A DNA stretch of 64,000 nt. Source: Guyanagaster necrorhizus (taxonomy: Eukaryota; Basidiomycota; Agaricomycetes; Agaricales; Physalacriaceae). Location of the stretch: assembly GCF_019112545.1 (NCBI RefSeq), contig NW_025064886.1, positions 601,277 to 665,276 on the forward strand, read 5' to 3'. How positions within the stretch are numbered: the first letter of the stretch is position 1; each line of letters opens with the position of its first letter. A program made the position numbers and the translations under genes. Positions 1-9,893 of this stretch are shown here, piece after piece. Below the pieces are notes generated by a model, which did not search any database, had not been told where the DNA came from, and saw nothing but the letters and a program-made list of their open reading frames with translations.

Positions 1-506
1 GGCCGGCGTGACTTACGTTCTCGGGATTACGGCCCGCAGCCATATGTTCTCCGATCAGAAATAGTTCTCCACAGTTCTCCTCCATTCCCTCTTCCGCTCT
101 TTAAGCAGGTCAAACACAGTTATCACCACTACTGACACATCAGCTGATAGTAAGGTTATGATGCGGTTAACTCGGGGTGCGGTCCGATGATTTGAGATCC
201 GTAAAGCCTCATTTCAGCTTTTGCTACTAGGGGTTTCGAGTTGCCGCAGCGCTGGCGGAATTGACAATTGACGAGTAAAAAATAACTTAGGAGTGAAATG
301 AAGAAGTGAAGTACACGCGTTAAAAGTGAAATCGACGTGTAATACGCGGATAAAGAGCGTATCGTACTTGAGCAGGACAGCGAGTATCACGGAGTTCATA
401 CTTTCATCCAGATGACACTAGTCTCCGTTCACTGTTCATTACGGTCTCGGTTTCTCAGCTAACAATGTATGGCCACGTTCTAATCATTGCTTCGGCTTCC
501 CTTCTA
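1..506. other. 3' flank of the short-chain dehydrogenase gene, no gene seen
   Basis: The stretch lies beyond the stop of the minus-strand dehydrogenase and runs off the left edge. Both strands have only short open frames without recognisable motifs or codon pattern. It probably contains the dehydrogenase 3' UTR and part of an intergenic spacer. No repeat, RNA gene or transposon sequence was recognised. Confidence 0.4.
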
Positions 507-1319
507 TTACCGCGCCATCCACCCTCCATCTACGGTCAAAATCTCGCCGCAAATATAGCTGCTGGCGTCACTTGCCAAGAATACACAGGGTCCTGTCAGA
601 TCTTCGGGCTTTCCCCATCTACCAGCGGGAATTCGTTCAGATATCTGCGGTAATCGCGTCGGCGAGGAAAGTAGCGCCTCATTCCTGTTCGAAAACCAGG
701 CGATCAGTGGTCCCATTCAAGACGGAAAATTGACACACATATCAGTCTCAATGTATCCAGGAGCAATTGCATTAACCTGTACATTCGCACTACTCCATTC
801 ATTGCTCAAGGCCTTTGTGAGCTGCCCAACCGCTCCCTTGGCTGCTGCATACGCCGGGACTGTCAGTCCTCCTTGGAAGGTGAGTAGGCTCGCGAAATTG
901 ATGATCTTGCCTCTCTTCAGGGGAACCATGTGCTGGCCGGCCGCCTGACAGAGAAGCCAGACCGACTTGAGATTGACGGTAATGACCGCATCCCAATCTT
1001 CTTCTGAGAACGAAACTGCGGGGGACCGTCGTTGGATTCCAGCGCAATTGACGAGGATGTGTATCTCGTGCGAGGGAACAGTATCTAGAGCCCGGCTGAA
1101 AAGGGTTCGCACGCCAGGAAGGTCGTCGAGATCGCACGAAACGGTTGTATAAGGGAGATGGAGCTCCTTCAAAGCATTGATGGTGGGAGATGTCATCGTT
1201 GTGGGACGAAGGACGAAGCAAACGTGTGCACCAGCTTTGGCTAGCGCAATGGCGCATGCGGACCCAATGCCGCGAGACCCTCCTGTGATAAGGGCAGTCT
1301 TGCCTTGGAGAGAGAACAT
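507..1319 (-). CDS. KduD-like short-chain dehydrogenase/reductase (2-deoxy-D-gluconate 3-dehydrogenase type)
   Basis: Two exons (1319-739 and 684-507) are joined over a 54-nt GT..AG intron (738-685), giving 252 aa, the usual length for this family. Visible motifs: the TGGSRGIG cofactor loop at residues 12-19, LVNCAG at the end of strand 4 (Cys in place of the common Asn), a catalytic Ser in INFASLL, and YAAAK carrying the Tyr and Lys of the active site. The C-terminal block [17 protein letters not shown] and the VDGGW.AR ending match bacterial KduD closely, so the likely reaction is NAD(P)-dependent oxidation of 2-deoxy-D-gluconate or a similar keto-sugar acid. The start chosen is the Met directly before the Rossmann fold; an in-frame Met 16 codons upstream would add an unlikely leader. 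It is divergent from the polyol dehydrogenase at 1483, which supports a joint role in sugar or sugar-acid breakdown. The substrate is inferred. The generic name 3-oxoacyl-ACP reductase is the main alternative. Confidence 0.85.
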
Positions 1320-1482
1320 TCTGTACGTATCAGATTTGGGGGTGGAAATGCAATAAATAGGGACCAAAGCACTCTTTTAAAGCTTAGGAACGGCCCGAAG
1401 ATCCGGACAGCAGTAGTACATAAGACCCAGCACGAGTGCGTCCTATCCAGACCCTTCCGAACCATTCTACACTCCCTCTAAA
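1320..1482. promoter_or_regulatory. Shared divergent promoter of the two dehydrogenase genes
   Basis: Only 163 bp separate the two start codons, so both genes must draw their core promoters from this stretch. Read on the minus strand it has a TATTTATT element at 1352-1360, about 35 bp from the minus-gene ATG. The plus side has a TTTTAAAG element near 1374, about 105 bp before the plus-gene ATG. No factor-binding site was assigned with confidence. Confidence 0.5.
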
Positions 1483-2700
1483 ATGGACGGAATGATTTCT
1501 TCCCTTGTGCTACACGCTCCCCGCGACCTTCGACTCAGTCGTCGACTGCTTCCTCCTCCTCCCCCTCACCACGTACAGATCGCTGTCCTGTCAACTGGTC
1601 TGTGCGGCTCCGACCTCCATTATTACCTCCATGCTCGTAACGGAGCCTTCGCTCTTCAGGCGCCTCTTGTTCTAGGACATGAATCTGCAGGCGTAATAAC
1701 TGCCGTTGGTCCCTTCGTCACAGACTTCCACCCAGGGCAGTACGTCGCCATTGAGGCGGGTATTCCTTGCGAATCTTGCGAGTGGTGTAGGACCAATAGG
1801 TATAACTTGTGCGAAAGAATGCGCTTTCGCAGCAGCGCGAAGACATTCCCGCATCTGGACGGCACAATGCAGACGAAGATCAACCATCCTGCGAAGCGAG
1901 TGCACGCGCTACCTCCAGGCGTTTCTTGTGAGCAGGGTGCACTAGCAGAGCCATTATCTGTCCTTTTACATGCTTCAAGACGAGCAAGGCTTACCCACCA
2001 TACCCAAAGAGTATTGGTGTTCGGTGCAGGAGCAATCGGTATGCTCGCCGCTGGTTTGGCGCGTTCTAGAGGGATTCCGAGCGAATCCATTGCCATGGTT
2101 GACATCAATCGTGAACGACTGGCGTTTGCGAAAGATCACGGTCTTGTGGGAAAGGTATTCTGCCTACCTCCGCCGACGCCTATGAAGGGATTAGACGGAC
2201 TTGAGCGGAGTAGATCGCAGGCACTGGTATTCGGGGGCGGATACGACATCGTATTTGAATGCACGGGTGCTGAACCATGCATACAAATGGCTGTTTTCGT
2301 GAGTCCCTTCCCGTGCATGTTTTATTACATGCTTACGTCGAGTAGAGCACGAAAACCGGAGGAAAGGTCCTTCTCATCGGAATGGGAGCGCCAAGTGCCT
2401 TCATCCCCATCAGCAACGCAGCCACCCGAGAAGTAGATATAATTGGAAGTTTCCGATACGCAGACACGTATAAGGAGGCCCTCGAACTACTTGCTGGCGG
2501 TGTGTTTTGAAATTTATTCTGGGATGAGTTGACGTAACTGAAGCTTGAAAATTGTAGACACGCTACCGCCGATAACAGACCTCATCACTCATCGTGTACC
2601 GTTCAACGCCGACGCCGTAAAAGGAGCATTTGAGGCCATGGCCAAGGGGAGGGACGAGAAGGGCAAGTTGGTCATCAAGGTTATTGTTGGTGGCAATTAA
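1483..2700 (+). CDS. Zinc-dependent medium-chain polyol dehydrogenase (sorbitol/xylitol/L-iditol dehydrogenase family)
   Basis: Three exons (1483-2298, 2346-2499, 2558-2700) with 47- and 58-nt GT..AG introns give 370 aa, typical of the sorbitol dehydrogenase group. Catalytic zinc ligands are visible as Cys41 (in GLCGSD), His66-Glu67 (in GHES) and Glu156 (in LAEPLS). The structural zinc is bound by Cys96, Cys99, Cys102 and Cys110. The dinucleotide site is GAGAIG at 181-186 with Asp207 after the second strand, which favours NAD over NADP. After the first intron the frame resumes with GGKVLLIGMG, the expected Rossmann strand, which confirms the splice. The protein should oxidise a sugar alcohol to the ketose in the cytosol. 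It is divergent from a KduD-like dehydrogenase, so the pair may act on the same carbon source. Xylitol, sorbitol, galactitol and L-arabinitol cannot be told apart by eye. Confidence 0.9.
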
Positions 2701-4107
2701 TTAGATGCTGAGAGCATGGACCGTGTAAAGTCTTGTGCGGAGAGAGATGAATGATCGACCGATCGATGCGGGGTCGGATATAGAGTCGTTCATTTTTGTG
2801 CTGTAGCCTTCGTCGACGATTCGGATGGATTTATTTATCGAATGTATACCACTTAGAAATTTAAAGGAGAAAATCCAATTTCGGGTCGTAGGAATATATC
2901 CGGCGTCAGATCACTGTCATACGGCTTGCATACGGCCAGAGTTTAGGCAACATGACATCTGCCACCTGTGTTGTGCGACGGTCAGCGAAACCGAGAAATA
3001 GAATGTTCAGCTACAGACCTGGAGAAAATCCGTGGTTCAGCCGCTTGACTCCCTATGCACATATGCAGGGATATCACAGAAAGGACACGAATATGTCGAG
3101 CTGTATGAACATATTATTAAACATGTGGAAGCGAATGGGTTGTCCGGATACACTTCCGAAGTTGCGAGGACGAATTGTCGTTATCCCAAGGACATTTCCG
3201 GGGACAGGCTAGAGCGTCTAATAAAAAAATTACTGTGAGATAATGAATTCATGAAACAATTAACGACGCTTCGATCCAGTAGGAGGTTCTTTTTGTCCAA
3301 TATATGATTACGAGCAAAGGATTGAAGCCGCATGTCCTTGAGGCACGCCACTGGAGCTTCGCACCAAAAGGTATTCCGTCATTTAAAGGCCCTACGCCAA
3401 GCACTATCAGTGCAATATTGCTAATTGAGCGCTGCCATATAGACCGCCGTCCAAACATCAAAATCCCGAGGATATAGCTGACAGTCATGAGAAACGCTTC
3501 AAGAAAATTTCGCGCTTTGTTACAACCGGGCGAAGAAGAGAGACCCGGGACCCGAGCCTAGCCAAGTCTAGTGTGAAGTTGAGCAACAAGAAATACAGAA
3601 ATACGGCAATCGTCACCATCATCCCAATCGCTGTCGGCTTCAGAGACGGGTATGTTCTAGCCCATCTGCTCTTGAATGACATCTAAGGATGGCTTTATTG
3701 TCCAGGTCACAGTAACCTCGCCAAACCGGAGACCTGCTGGAGATCCCTTTGACACTCGAGGCGCTGTAAGATGGGGACTGGCTCCTGTTCGGCGATGTGA
3801 CGTGAAGTGTTCACCGTTGGATGAGGTGCTTGTCCGGGCCAGCGCCAGTAGCCAGGGCTGAAGGCCAGATGCCGAACCATATGCATAACTCGACGATTCC
3901 GAAGTGTTTACGACATAGTACTTGTAGCACGGCAACGAAGATAAGGTCAGCACTATCGATATTATTTGCGATGGCATTCCACATCTACAGTTTCTTGACA
4001 GATTTTCCTGCTAAACAAGTTGAAACGAGGAAAGGGAATCAAGGAAGGGAACGCAGTCGGAGCATACAAAATATATTTTCATAAGAACTGCGATCGCAAT
4101 AACCCAA
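2701..4107. other. Spacer with two decayed coding fragments
   Basis: Past the 3' end of the polyol dehydrogenase this stretch holds no complete gene. It includes a plausible C-terminal coding fragment on the plus strand (3002-3238, listed separately). On the minus strand, a series of broken frames between 3977 and 3249 contains hydrophobic, membrane-like stretches (for example near 3600 and 3480) separated by stops. The minus-strand frames share one phase but need two stops removed, so I see them as a possible degraded membrane protein gene rather than a usable one. The remainder shows nothing recognisable. Confidence 0.35.
3002..3238 (+). pseudogene. C-terminal fragment of an unrecognised protein
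   Basis: The frame is open for about 78 codons after a TAG at 2999 and ends at TGA 3236-3238. Its composition is protein-like, with an acidic/basic alternation and a Lys/Leu-rich end (GDRLERLIKKLL). It has no credible ATG and upstream exons are not evident in the 300 bp before the preceding gene. It therefore looks like the last exon of a gene whose 5' part is missing. I do not recognise the family. An AAATAG at 2996-3001 could be a splice acceptor. Confidence 0.3.
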
Positions 4108-4192
4108 GCATTAATGGGGTAGTGGTAACCTGGGTCGTTGCCATTTAAGAGAATAACTCGACCCGCCGGGGGTTCGATTCCCCATTAATGCA
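4108..4192 (+). tRNA. tRNA-Gly(GCC) with a 14-nt intron
   Basis: A full cloverleaf can be drawn. The 7-bp acceptor stem GCATTAA/TTAATGC is perfect. The D arm is GGGT/ACCT, the anticodon stem GGTCG/CGACC, and the T arm has the perfect B box GGTTCGATTCC; the discriminator is A. The anticodon loop reads TTGCCA, giving anticodon GCC (glycine). A 14-nt insertion (about 4144-4157) one base 3' of the anticodon is the canonical position for a nuclear tRNA intron. The mature length is 71 nt, standard for tRNA-Gly. One weak point is a G-A mismatch at the base of the T stem. A run of six T follows seven bases later, as a Pol III terminator. Confidence 0.8.
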
Positions 4193-4198
4193 TCGGTA

Positions 4199-4204
4199 TT
4201 TTTT
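4199..4204 (+). terminator. Pol III terminator of tRNA-Gly
   Basis: Six consecutive T lie seven bases after the tRNA 3' end, the usual RNA polymerase III stop signal. Confidence 0.75.
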
Positions 4205-5197
4205 CCCCCATTCTTAAGTTTTAACTCCTGAGAATGAACTAGGGTTGCGCACGAAACCTCCAGGGGGAGAGGGGTATGGTATGGTTTTATACTGACCCCT
4301 GCCTCAAGGGGGGGTTGGTTTTGATATACAACAATTTACCGTTGCTTGTCACGTGCGAAGTCACATGACTACGGATATTCTTTTCGACACTCGTCTTTGT
4401 GTTTTTGTACACTTTGTTGGTCTTTCCGGAAACCAAAACATATCTATGCTTTTGATTCGTAACAAAATGTATATAATAGCACAAATTACTGCCCATGCAG
4501 AGTCACATGACACATAGCGAGGAAGGGGAAAGTCACCAGTAATATACCGTAACTTTCCGGTAATTCACCTCGGTGTATCGAAACCTAGGTTTCGTACGCT
4601 GCCCTAGAATGAACTTCAAGTTGTGACTCGTGAAACTCCTTAGTGAAGACTAAGTAAAGAGTCTACTTGTAACTCAATCGATTTGTATTCTTTGTTGCGA
4701 TGGATATCAACGATCATTAAATTGTCCATCTCGATTTATTTAATGCAATTGAGGTTGTAGTCTTTGTCTATTTCCTGATCGTTAGGTCTGGCGAGCAGAA
4801 ATTTCTATGCCATACTTAGAAAGGGAGAAACAATGGTGTAAAACTGAGTCTTTGAAGTATCTTCCAACTCAAAGATGGGTTTCTGCCTTGCGTTGGAAAT
4901 ATCTCAGCGGCTTTGCAGTGTCTCTCTACCTTGGAAGTTGATGAGTCCGGCCCATGAATCTACGAAACATGGTCCCTACAGACATGTGTCCTGGGCTTTC
5001 AAATTTCAAAGTCACCAGCACGCACCGAAAACAACGCCTTTGCTTACTGACGAAAGGCACCCTGGTTCGAAGTTAGACAATGAATCGCGCCCTCCACCGC
5101 ACCCATGGACGAATAAGTGTATGTCAGACCAATTCTTTCCCACCAAGCTTCCCCTCATGATCCAATGTAGAGCACTGTTCAATGATACCCTACAGCA
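4205..5197. other. Intergenic stretch with a repeated 11-bp motif, no gene seen
   Basis: No open frame carries recognisable motifs. The stretch includes a CACGTG-core box (TCACGTG at 4349-4355) and two exact copies of AGTCACATGAC (4359-4369 and 4501-4511), possibly binding sites for a bHLH or similar factor. The 4875-5201 plus-strand frame and overlapping minus-strand frames have no supporting features. Confidence 0.35.
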
Positions 5198-6692
5198 ATG
5201 AAGAGGGCAGGGGTAGACAGCAATTGGTGGCCTATGATCTCTGTCGCTATCGTATTTGCCGTCCATTGGATTCTTGGATTGTATAAGCATCTCCGGGAGC
5301 ATAGATTCTAAGACCCGATTTCAGCGTCTTCGGGGACACGTAATACATCAGTTTCAGATGCGGTACAGGAACGCACCGTCAGCACCTTACCCTTGGGCGA
5401 CGCTTCAGTCACCCATCAAGGGAACCTTACCATCTCCGCGCCATTTCAACAGATTCCAAATGTTCGAAAACAAGCAGGCGCAAGGAAGAGGTAGAAAAGT
5501 ACAATGCCCAGGACCGTCTCTTTATCAGGAATGCGGGTCTATATGTCAAGACCTCAATCGTCTGAACTGTGCGTGAGTGAGCTCAGGTGGATATAAAGCT
5601 GATGGAGCTCCCTACAGAGCCCAGTGCCCAAACGTCGATCTTCTCGTCCCAAAAAAAGGAAAACTCAGAACGAACTCTAGAAAGGGAGTATGACCGGACC
5701 AATGTGCTTACTTGCGGTATCCTCTCTATACACTTGCTCATCACTCCTTTCTTTCGCCGTATTTTCTTTACTTTACTTTCATTCTATTTCCTTACGAGGT
5801 ACCGAGGTAGATTAGTTTACGCTTGTTTACCCGAGATGAACTAGCAGAGGTGGCCGAATTATACAGTCTAACAGTCTTTGGGAATGGGGTGGCCTGCGGG
5901 GGTGATAAGATGCATAAAGAAGAGGAAGACAAGACACTTACAGGTCCCGAAATTGCAAAGTTTGAAGCTCATATAAGGATTTAAGGGGGGGCATAATGGC
6001 ATTGTTTTGGGTAGCTGCACCGTGTGGTGCACATTGGAGGTGTCGTTGAAATGGGGGATGTACAAGTTGTCACGAAACATTGTTGATTCGCCGTACTTGA
6101 TGGGTTCCTTGTCCCCTTTGTTTAGCCGTCGCTCATTTCATTGTCCGCCAATACGTCGTCTCCTTTGATATCTACAAGAGATTGAAAGCAACTTCCCGGA
6201 AAACATGCGACGCGACACCCCTCCGTTGATGAGACTACAATCAAAGTGAAGGAAGTCGACAGCGAGCCACATGTCATAGAAAAGCTTGTGCCGCACGAAC
6301 ATGGGCAGTTGTGTCTTCGTTTCCTGGTGGCCGGTGAGTTGCGACAGAGTAAGACGTGCCCCGCAAAGGTCCATGACAAAGACGATGACTGAAAGGTTCT
6401 ACTAACACCACGCTCCAGTAATTAATAGCGACAGGTGGCGATCCCAGATAATTACCCGCATTCTTCATGATTATCTCGTGTCTCTTCAGTTGGCGCAGCG
6501 AAAGCTTGTATTGAAAAGACCTTAACGGAAAAATACTGGCTCACGCTCTCGTTCCTTACTCCTGAAACAGTGAGCAGTGCAAACGCGCTTGAGACAACAA
6601 GTACACGCACCTCCATTGATCCGAATGTCCACTGGCAAGCGAAACGCTGGCATGATGCCCAACACTTGCGTAGCATCTTGACACTCAAGTAA
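5198..6692 (+). pseudogene. Unrecognised multi-exon gene, probably decayed
   Basis: Several plus-strand blocks look coding but do not join into one clean frame. An ATG at 5198 opens a peptide with a hydrophobic helix (ISVAIVFAVHWILGLY). Block 5464-5562 is Lys/Glu-rich. Block 5581-5716 is polar and ends at a GTATCC donor. Block 5811-5982 includes RDELAEVAELYSLTVFGNG. A block from about 6024 to 6077 is followed by a good 44-nt GT..AG intron and then a block ending near 6228. After an apparent one-base frameshift, a block runs to 6333. A 156-nt intron (6334-6489) joins in phase to the last block, which stops at 6692. Only the last two junctions are phase-checked. The stops and frameshift suggest a pseudogene, but mis-called introns could explain part of this. 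The family is unknown to me. Confidence 0.35.
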
Positions 6693-6918
6693 TCGTGATG
6701 GTCCACCCGGAAGGCAATGAGAGTGATACAGTGATGGCAAGTGACGACCGGCATTTACCGTAAGCATACACTTGCTGGCTAACCAGCAACTTTTAGAGAG
6801 AAAATCGATAAATCGGAGAATATAACGAATGTCGTGGTTTCTTCTGTCGGCCCCTCTGCATAAAAATGGCCGTGGCTGGTTTGTGACGACCTCAGCAGGC
6901 TACGTGAGGTAGGTGCAT

Positions 6919-7343
6919 ATGCTCACTCAATGAAATGTTATTGACCAGACCTCTCTAGATGGATCTGCCCTGTTACTGTCGTTGCAAGGGGAGCATGATG
7001 CGCCTCGGGCCGCCATCAAGATACGGGACTGTATCATGCGTGTATCAGGCCTGCATCCTGTTTGATTCCCGTTGAGCCGTCGGTAAGTAGTAATCATCAT
7101 GCTCGCCGACTGAGATGTCCATGACCAGGCTTCTCTCTAGATGAATCTGCGATGTTATATGTCGCTTCAAACTTATTGTGGTTCGAGGAGTCAATCAGCG
7201 TATTCCAAAAACTGCCTCGAGCCGCCATCAAAACTATGAGATCACGAGTGGGATCGCGCCATGCTCTCGCGCTTGCACCGGGGTATTAACATGCGCCGCT
7301 GTCGTTTCACGACAAAGTTTGTTCGATTCCCATAGAGCTGCCA
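6919..7343 (+). repeat. Diverged direct duplication upstream of the secreted-protein gene
   Basis: Copy 1 (about 6919-7080) and copy 2 (about 7099-7343) share an order of blocks: ATGCTC start, TGACCAG, CTCTCTAGATG.ATCTG, GCC(G/A)CCATCAA, and GATTCCC..AGAGCTGCC or GTTGAGCCGT at the end. Copy 2 carries roughly 80 extra bases. The repeat ends about 130 bp before the TATA box of the secreted-protein gene, so it may be a duplicated regulatory segment. Identity was judged by eye only. Confidence 0.5.
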
Positions 7344-7469
7344 TCCCATTTGGGCAGGGCCCTGGTTTCTCAATTGGTTTGCTGTCGCATTCACAACGTT
7401 TCAAAATTATCAGTGTGATAATGGGACCTTGTGGTAGTTATCCGCTAGTGGGACGGTCTCTCTCTACAG

Positions 7470-7477
7470 TATAAAAG
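7470..7477 (+). promoter_or_regulatory. TATA box of the small secreted protein gene
   Basis: TATAAAAG lies 57 bp before the ATG at 7534. This is a strong match to the consensus and a sensible distance for a short 5' UTR. Confidence 0.65.
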
Positions 7478-7533
7478 GATGCGTCTCTTTAGCAAAAGCT
7501 TCATCGTGCCCTGCCTTATTTTCTCTTACGGAC

Positions 7534-8349
7534 ATGTTCTCCCAGATCATCTCTCTTGCTGCTGTCGTCTTTGTCTATACTACCCTGGCCCACGCAGAGT
7601 CGCATACCGTTAAATTTGTTAACAAGTCAGTATGTTCCTAGGTGACGGTCGACTCGGAACGCTGATCGACCTTCTCTCTTCCAGGTGCGGCTACGGAACT
7701 GTATGTTATCGTCTTCATTCGCTACGACAAATTATATTTGATCCTTGTTGCATAGCCTACCCTCAGTCAAAACTTCAAGACCTTGTCTACCGGCGGTGAC
7801 TACACCGCAAGTGGGGCATTTGAAGCTGCTATCGCGTGAGTTTCTCTTTCGTGTATTGCTTGAGATACAGATCTCATTTGAGTCATCACATTTAGCTGGC
7901 TCAACACAGATGCTTGCGGCTTTCAGGGTTCAGGATGTACCCTTGTAGAGTTGACTTTGAAAAATCCTACCTCAGCCGGAGCTGGATCCAGTGCAGACAT
8001 TTCACTTATTTCTCCGTGAGGAACTACTGGTCATTTTCGATCACGATGGCTGATGTATTCCACATAGTCATACCTTCAGCGTGGCAGCCGCATTTTCGTA
8101 CTTCAACGGATGTGACGGCCAGGGAAAGTCTTGTGCGTCTGACCATAGCTCCAACTTTGTCGTTCAAGGGGGTCTTAATATGTTTACAGGCTCCAGCGCC
8201 AACTGTGCAAGTACGAGCGCTTTCCACGTCACTACCGACTACGGGGCCCAAGTACAGTGCGAAGCTGATAATGTGAGCGATACCTGTTAACTGACATGTT
8301 CCCTATCTTGATCGGTTTTCAGGTCGGACTAACTGTTACTTTCTGCTGA
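7534..8349 (+). CDS. Small secreted cysteine-rich protein, basidiomycete 'glycopeptide'/thaumatin-like type
   Basis: Six exons (7534-7625, 7685-7700, 7756-7835, 7896-8015, 8068-8272, 8323-8349) are joined by GT..AG introns of 50-60 nt; phases agree at every junction and the product is 179 aa. The first 21 residues form a signal peptide (hydrophobic core AAVVFVYTTLAHA) with cleavage likely after AHA. The mature protein has eight Cys, consistent with four disulfides, and is rich in Ser, Thr and Gly. Landmarks are KCGYGTP near the N-terminus, CTLVE, the C-terminal V-x-C pair and an FC end. This layout matches small secreted proteins annotated as glycopeptide in mushroom genomes, which resemble thaumatin in pattern. 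It should be exported and could act in the cell wall or in interaction with hosts or microbes; no activity can be read from the sequence. Exon 2 is only 16 nt and codes for part of the CGYGT motif. Confidence 0.85.
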
Positions 8350-9818
8350 ACACAAATCCTGGGACTTCTCTATGATTATCGTTTATTTAGCGGCGACACG
8401 AATTATTCCTACCCTGACCGATACATGGTTTTTATTACTCTTTACATAAATGGAAAGGCTGATTTATTTTCAACGTTGATTGATCGACACTGTTGAAATT
8501 GGTGGTCTGGACCGCAGGAACTATACTCTGATCTGCAAGAAAAGAGCTGAAAAGGAATCAATATGGGAGCTAATCGCAATGTGGAATAGCAACGCCGCCT
8601 TATACACGGTTCAATGGGAGAAGATAAGGGAAAACACGATATGTTCCGATTCTCGTCACATTGTGATTCGCTACCGGAGCGTTTTTCTGCTAAGTGGGTT
8701 TGGGAACGCGGAGAGACCTGCATGGGGAGCTAACCGGAGCAGTCACTTTTCACGCCAAACATCCACGTATCCTCAGTGCAGACTAAAATAGCCGGAATAC
8801 AGGTGGGGCGTAAGTACCCGCAATGGCGATGGCGCTCGGACAGAAGAGCACAAAACGGAGTTCCTCTAGAGATTACAAGATCACCAAAACGGGCGTAGCG
8901 GAAGAGCGAGTGGATGCTTTGGTATATCCGTGTGTAATTCCCAGAGAAAAGACGATGTCTAAGTATGATGGGCTTGGAGGACGGAACTCCGATTTCCCCC
9001 GATAATGTATGCGCTCCACTGGTTGGAGTATGATTCCTTTCAATCAGACGAATAGAAGATTTACATTGACAGCGACGTCTGGTGAGAGACGGAAGAGAAA
9101 GTAGCCGTCCATCACCTGAACCTTGAAGAATAATGATGAAACATACTAGGCGGGAAAAAAGCCCACAGGACACACCTTTGCCCCACAGAGATCACTGAAA
9201 AATTGATCGATGTGGTCCGAGAATTGAGAAAAAAAAGGAGAGAGAGAATCAATACAAGTAAAAAGAGTGAATAATATGAAATTGCCCCAGACTGCATTCA
9301 TTGGGGTAGAGGCATCATTACCCCACACAAGGCACACTCATCTGGCGCCTCTCGGAGTCCGCGAGTGAATGGCCCCGAGAAACACAGGTCGTGTGCGTCA
9401 AAATTATAATACGCATAATAGTAGGATGAAAATGTCGGTGCATGTTGACACCTGTTACATCTAGAAGGAAAACAAATAAAGCCAAAGATCTGGTTCGGTG
9501 TACCCGGGCGAAAAAATCGTTCGGTGATTGGCTCAGCGGCCTCGATGCTCGACAGCACACTCGAGCTGCGGACGAGGTGGCGTTCTATCATACACATGTA
9601 TATATCGGCTGTTCTACTACGGTCGAGCACATTACCCTGGCGACCTCGTAGACTCGTAGAAAAAATAGGCGCACCAGGCCCAGGGCTATTTTTGAAACAA
9701 GTAGTAAGGGACGGGGGCGTGACATATGATTCGCTAAACAGACTGCCCCAAATTGCAAGGCGAGCCCGATCCTATTCCGCTCTCCCATTCCCAGACATCC
9801 CGGATTCTACCGCTACCC
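8350..9818. other. Intergenic stretch, no convincing gene
   Basis: It lies between the secreted-protein gene and the malic enzyme promoter. The best plus-strand frame (8480-8791) lacks an ATG start, and the minus-strand frames (for example 9173-8730) have no motif or splice pattern that supports them. The left end should include the 3' UTR of the secreted-protein gene. Confidence 0.4.
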
Positions 9819-9830
9819 TATATATATAAA
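9819..9830 (+). promoter_or_regulatory. TATA box of the malic enzyme gene
   Basis: TATATATATAAA lies 64-75 bp before the ATG at 9894, with a pyrimidine-rich leader between. Confidence 0.65.
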
Positions 9831-9893
9831 TGCCAGCCTTTTCGTGTTATTGCTATCCCATTCTTCCATTCTTTCTCCTTCCATCCTGCCGCC

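Noticed and set aside
1656..2108. Minus-strand open frames opposite the polyol dehydrogenase
   Set aside because: They are shadows of the real plus-strand gene, without motifs.
8480..8791. Possible 103-aa plus-strand gene
   Set aside because: It has no ATG start, no recognised motif and no supporting splice sites.
9753..9893. Longer malic enzyme start at 9753
   Set aside because: It would begin upstream of the TATA box at 9819-9830; the ATG at 9894 has a good context and gives a mitochondrial-type N-terminus.
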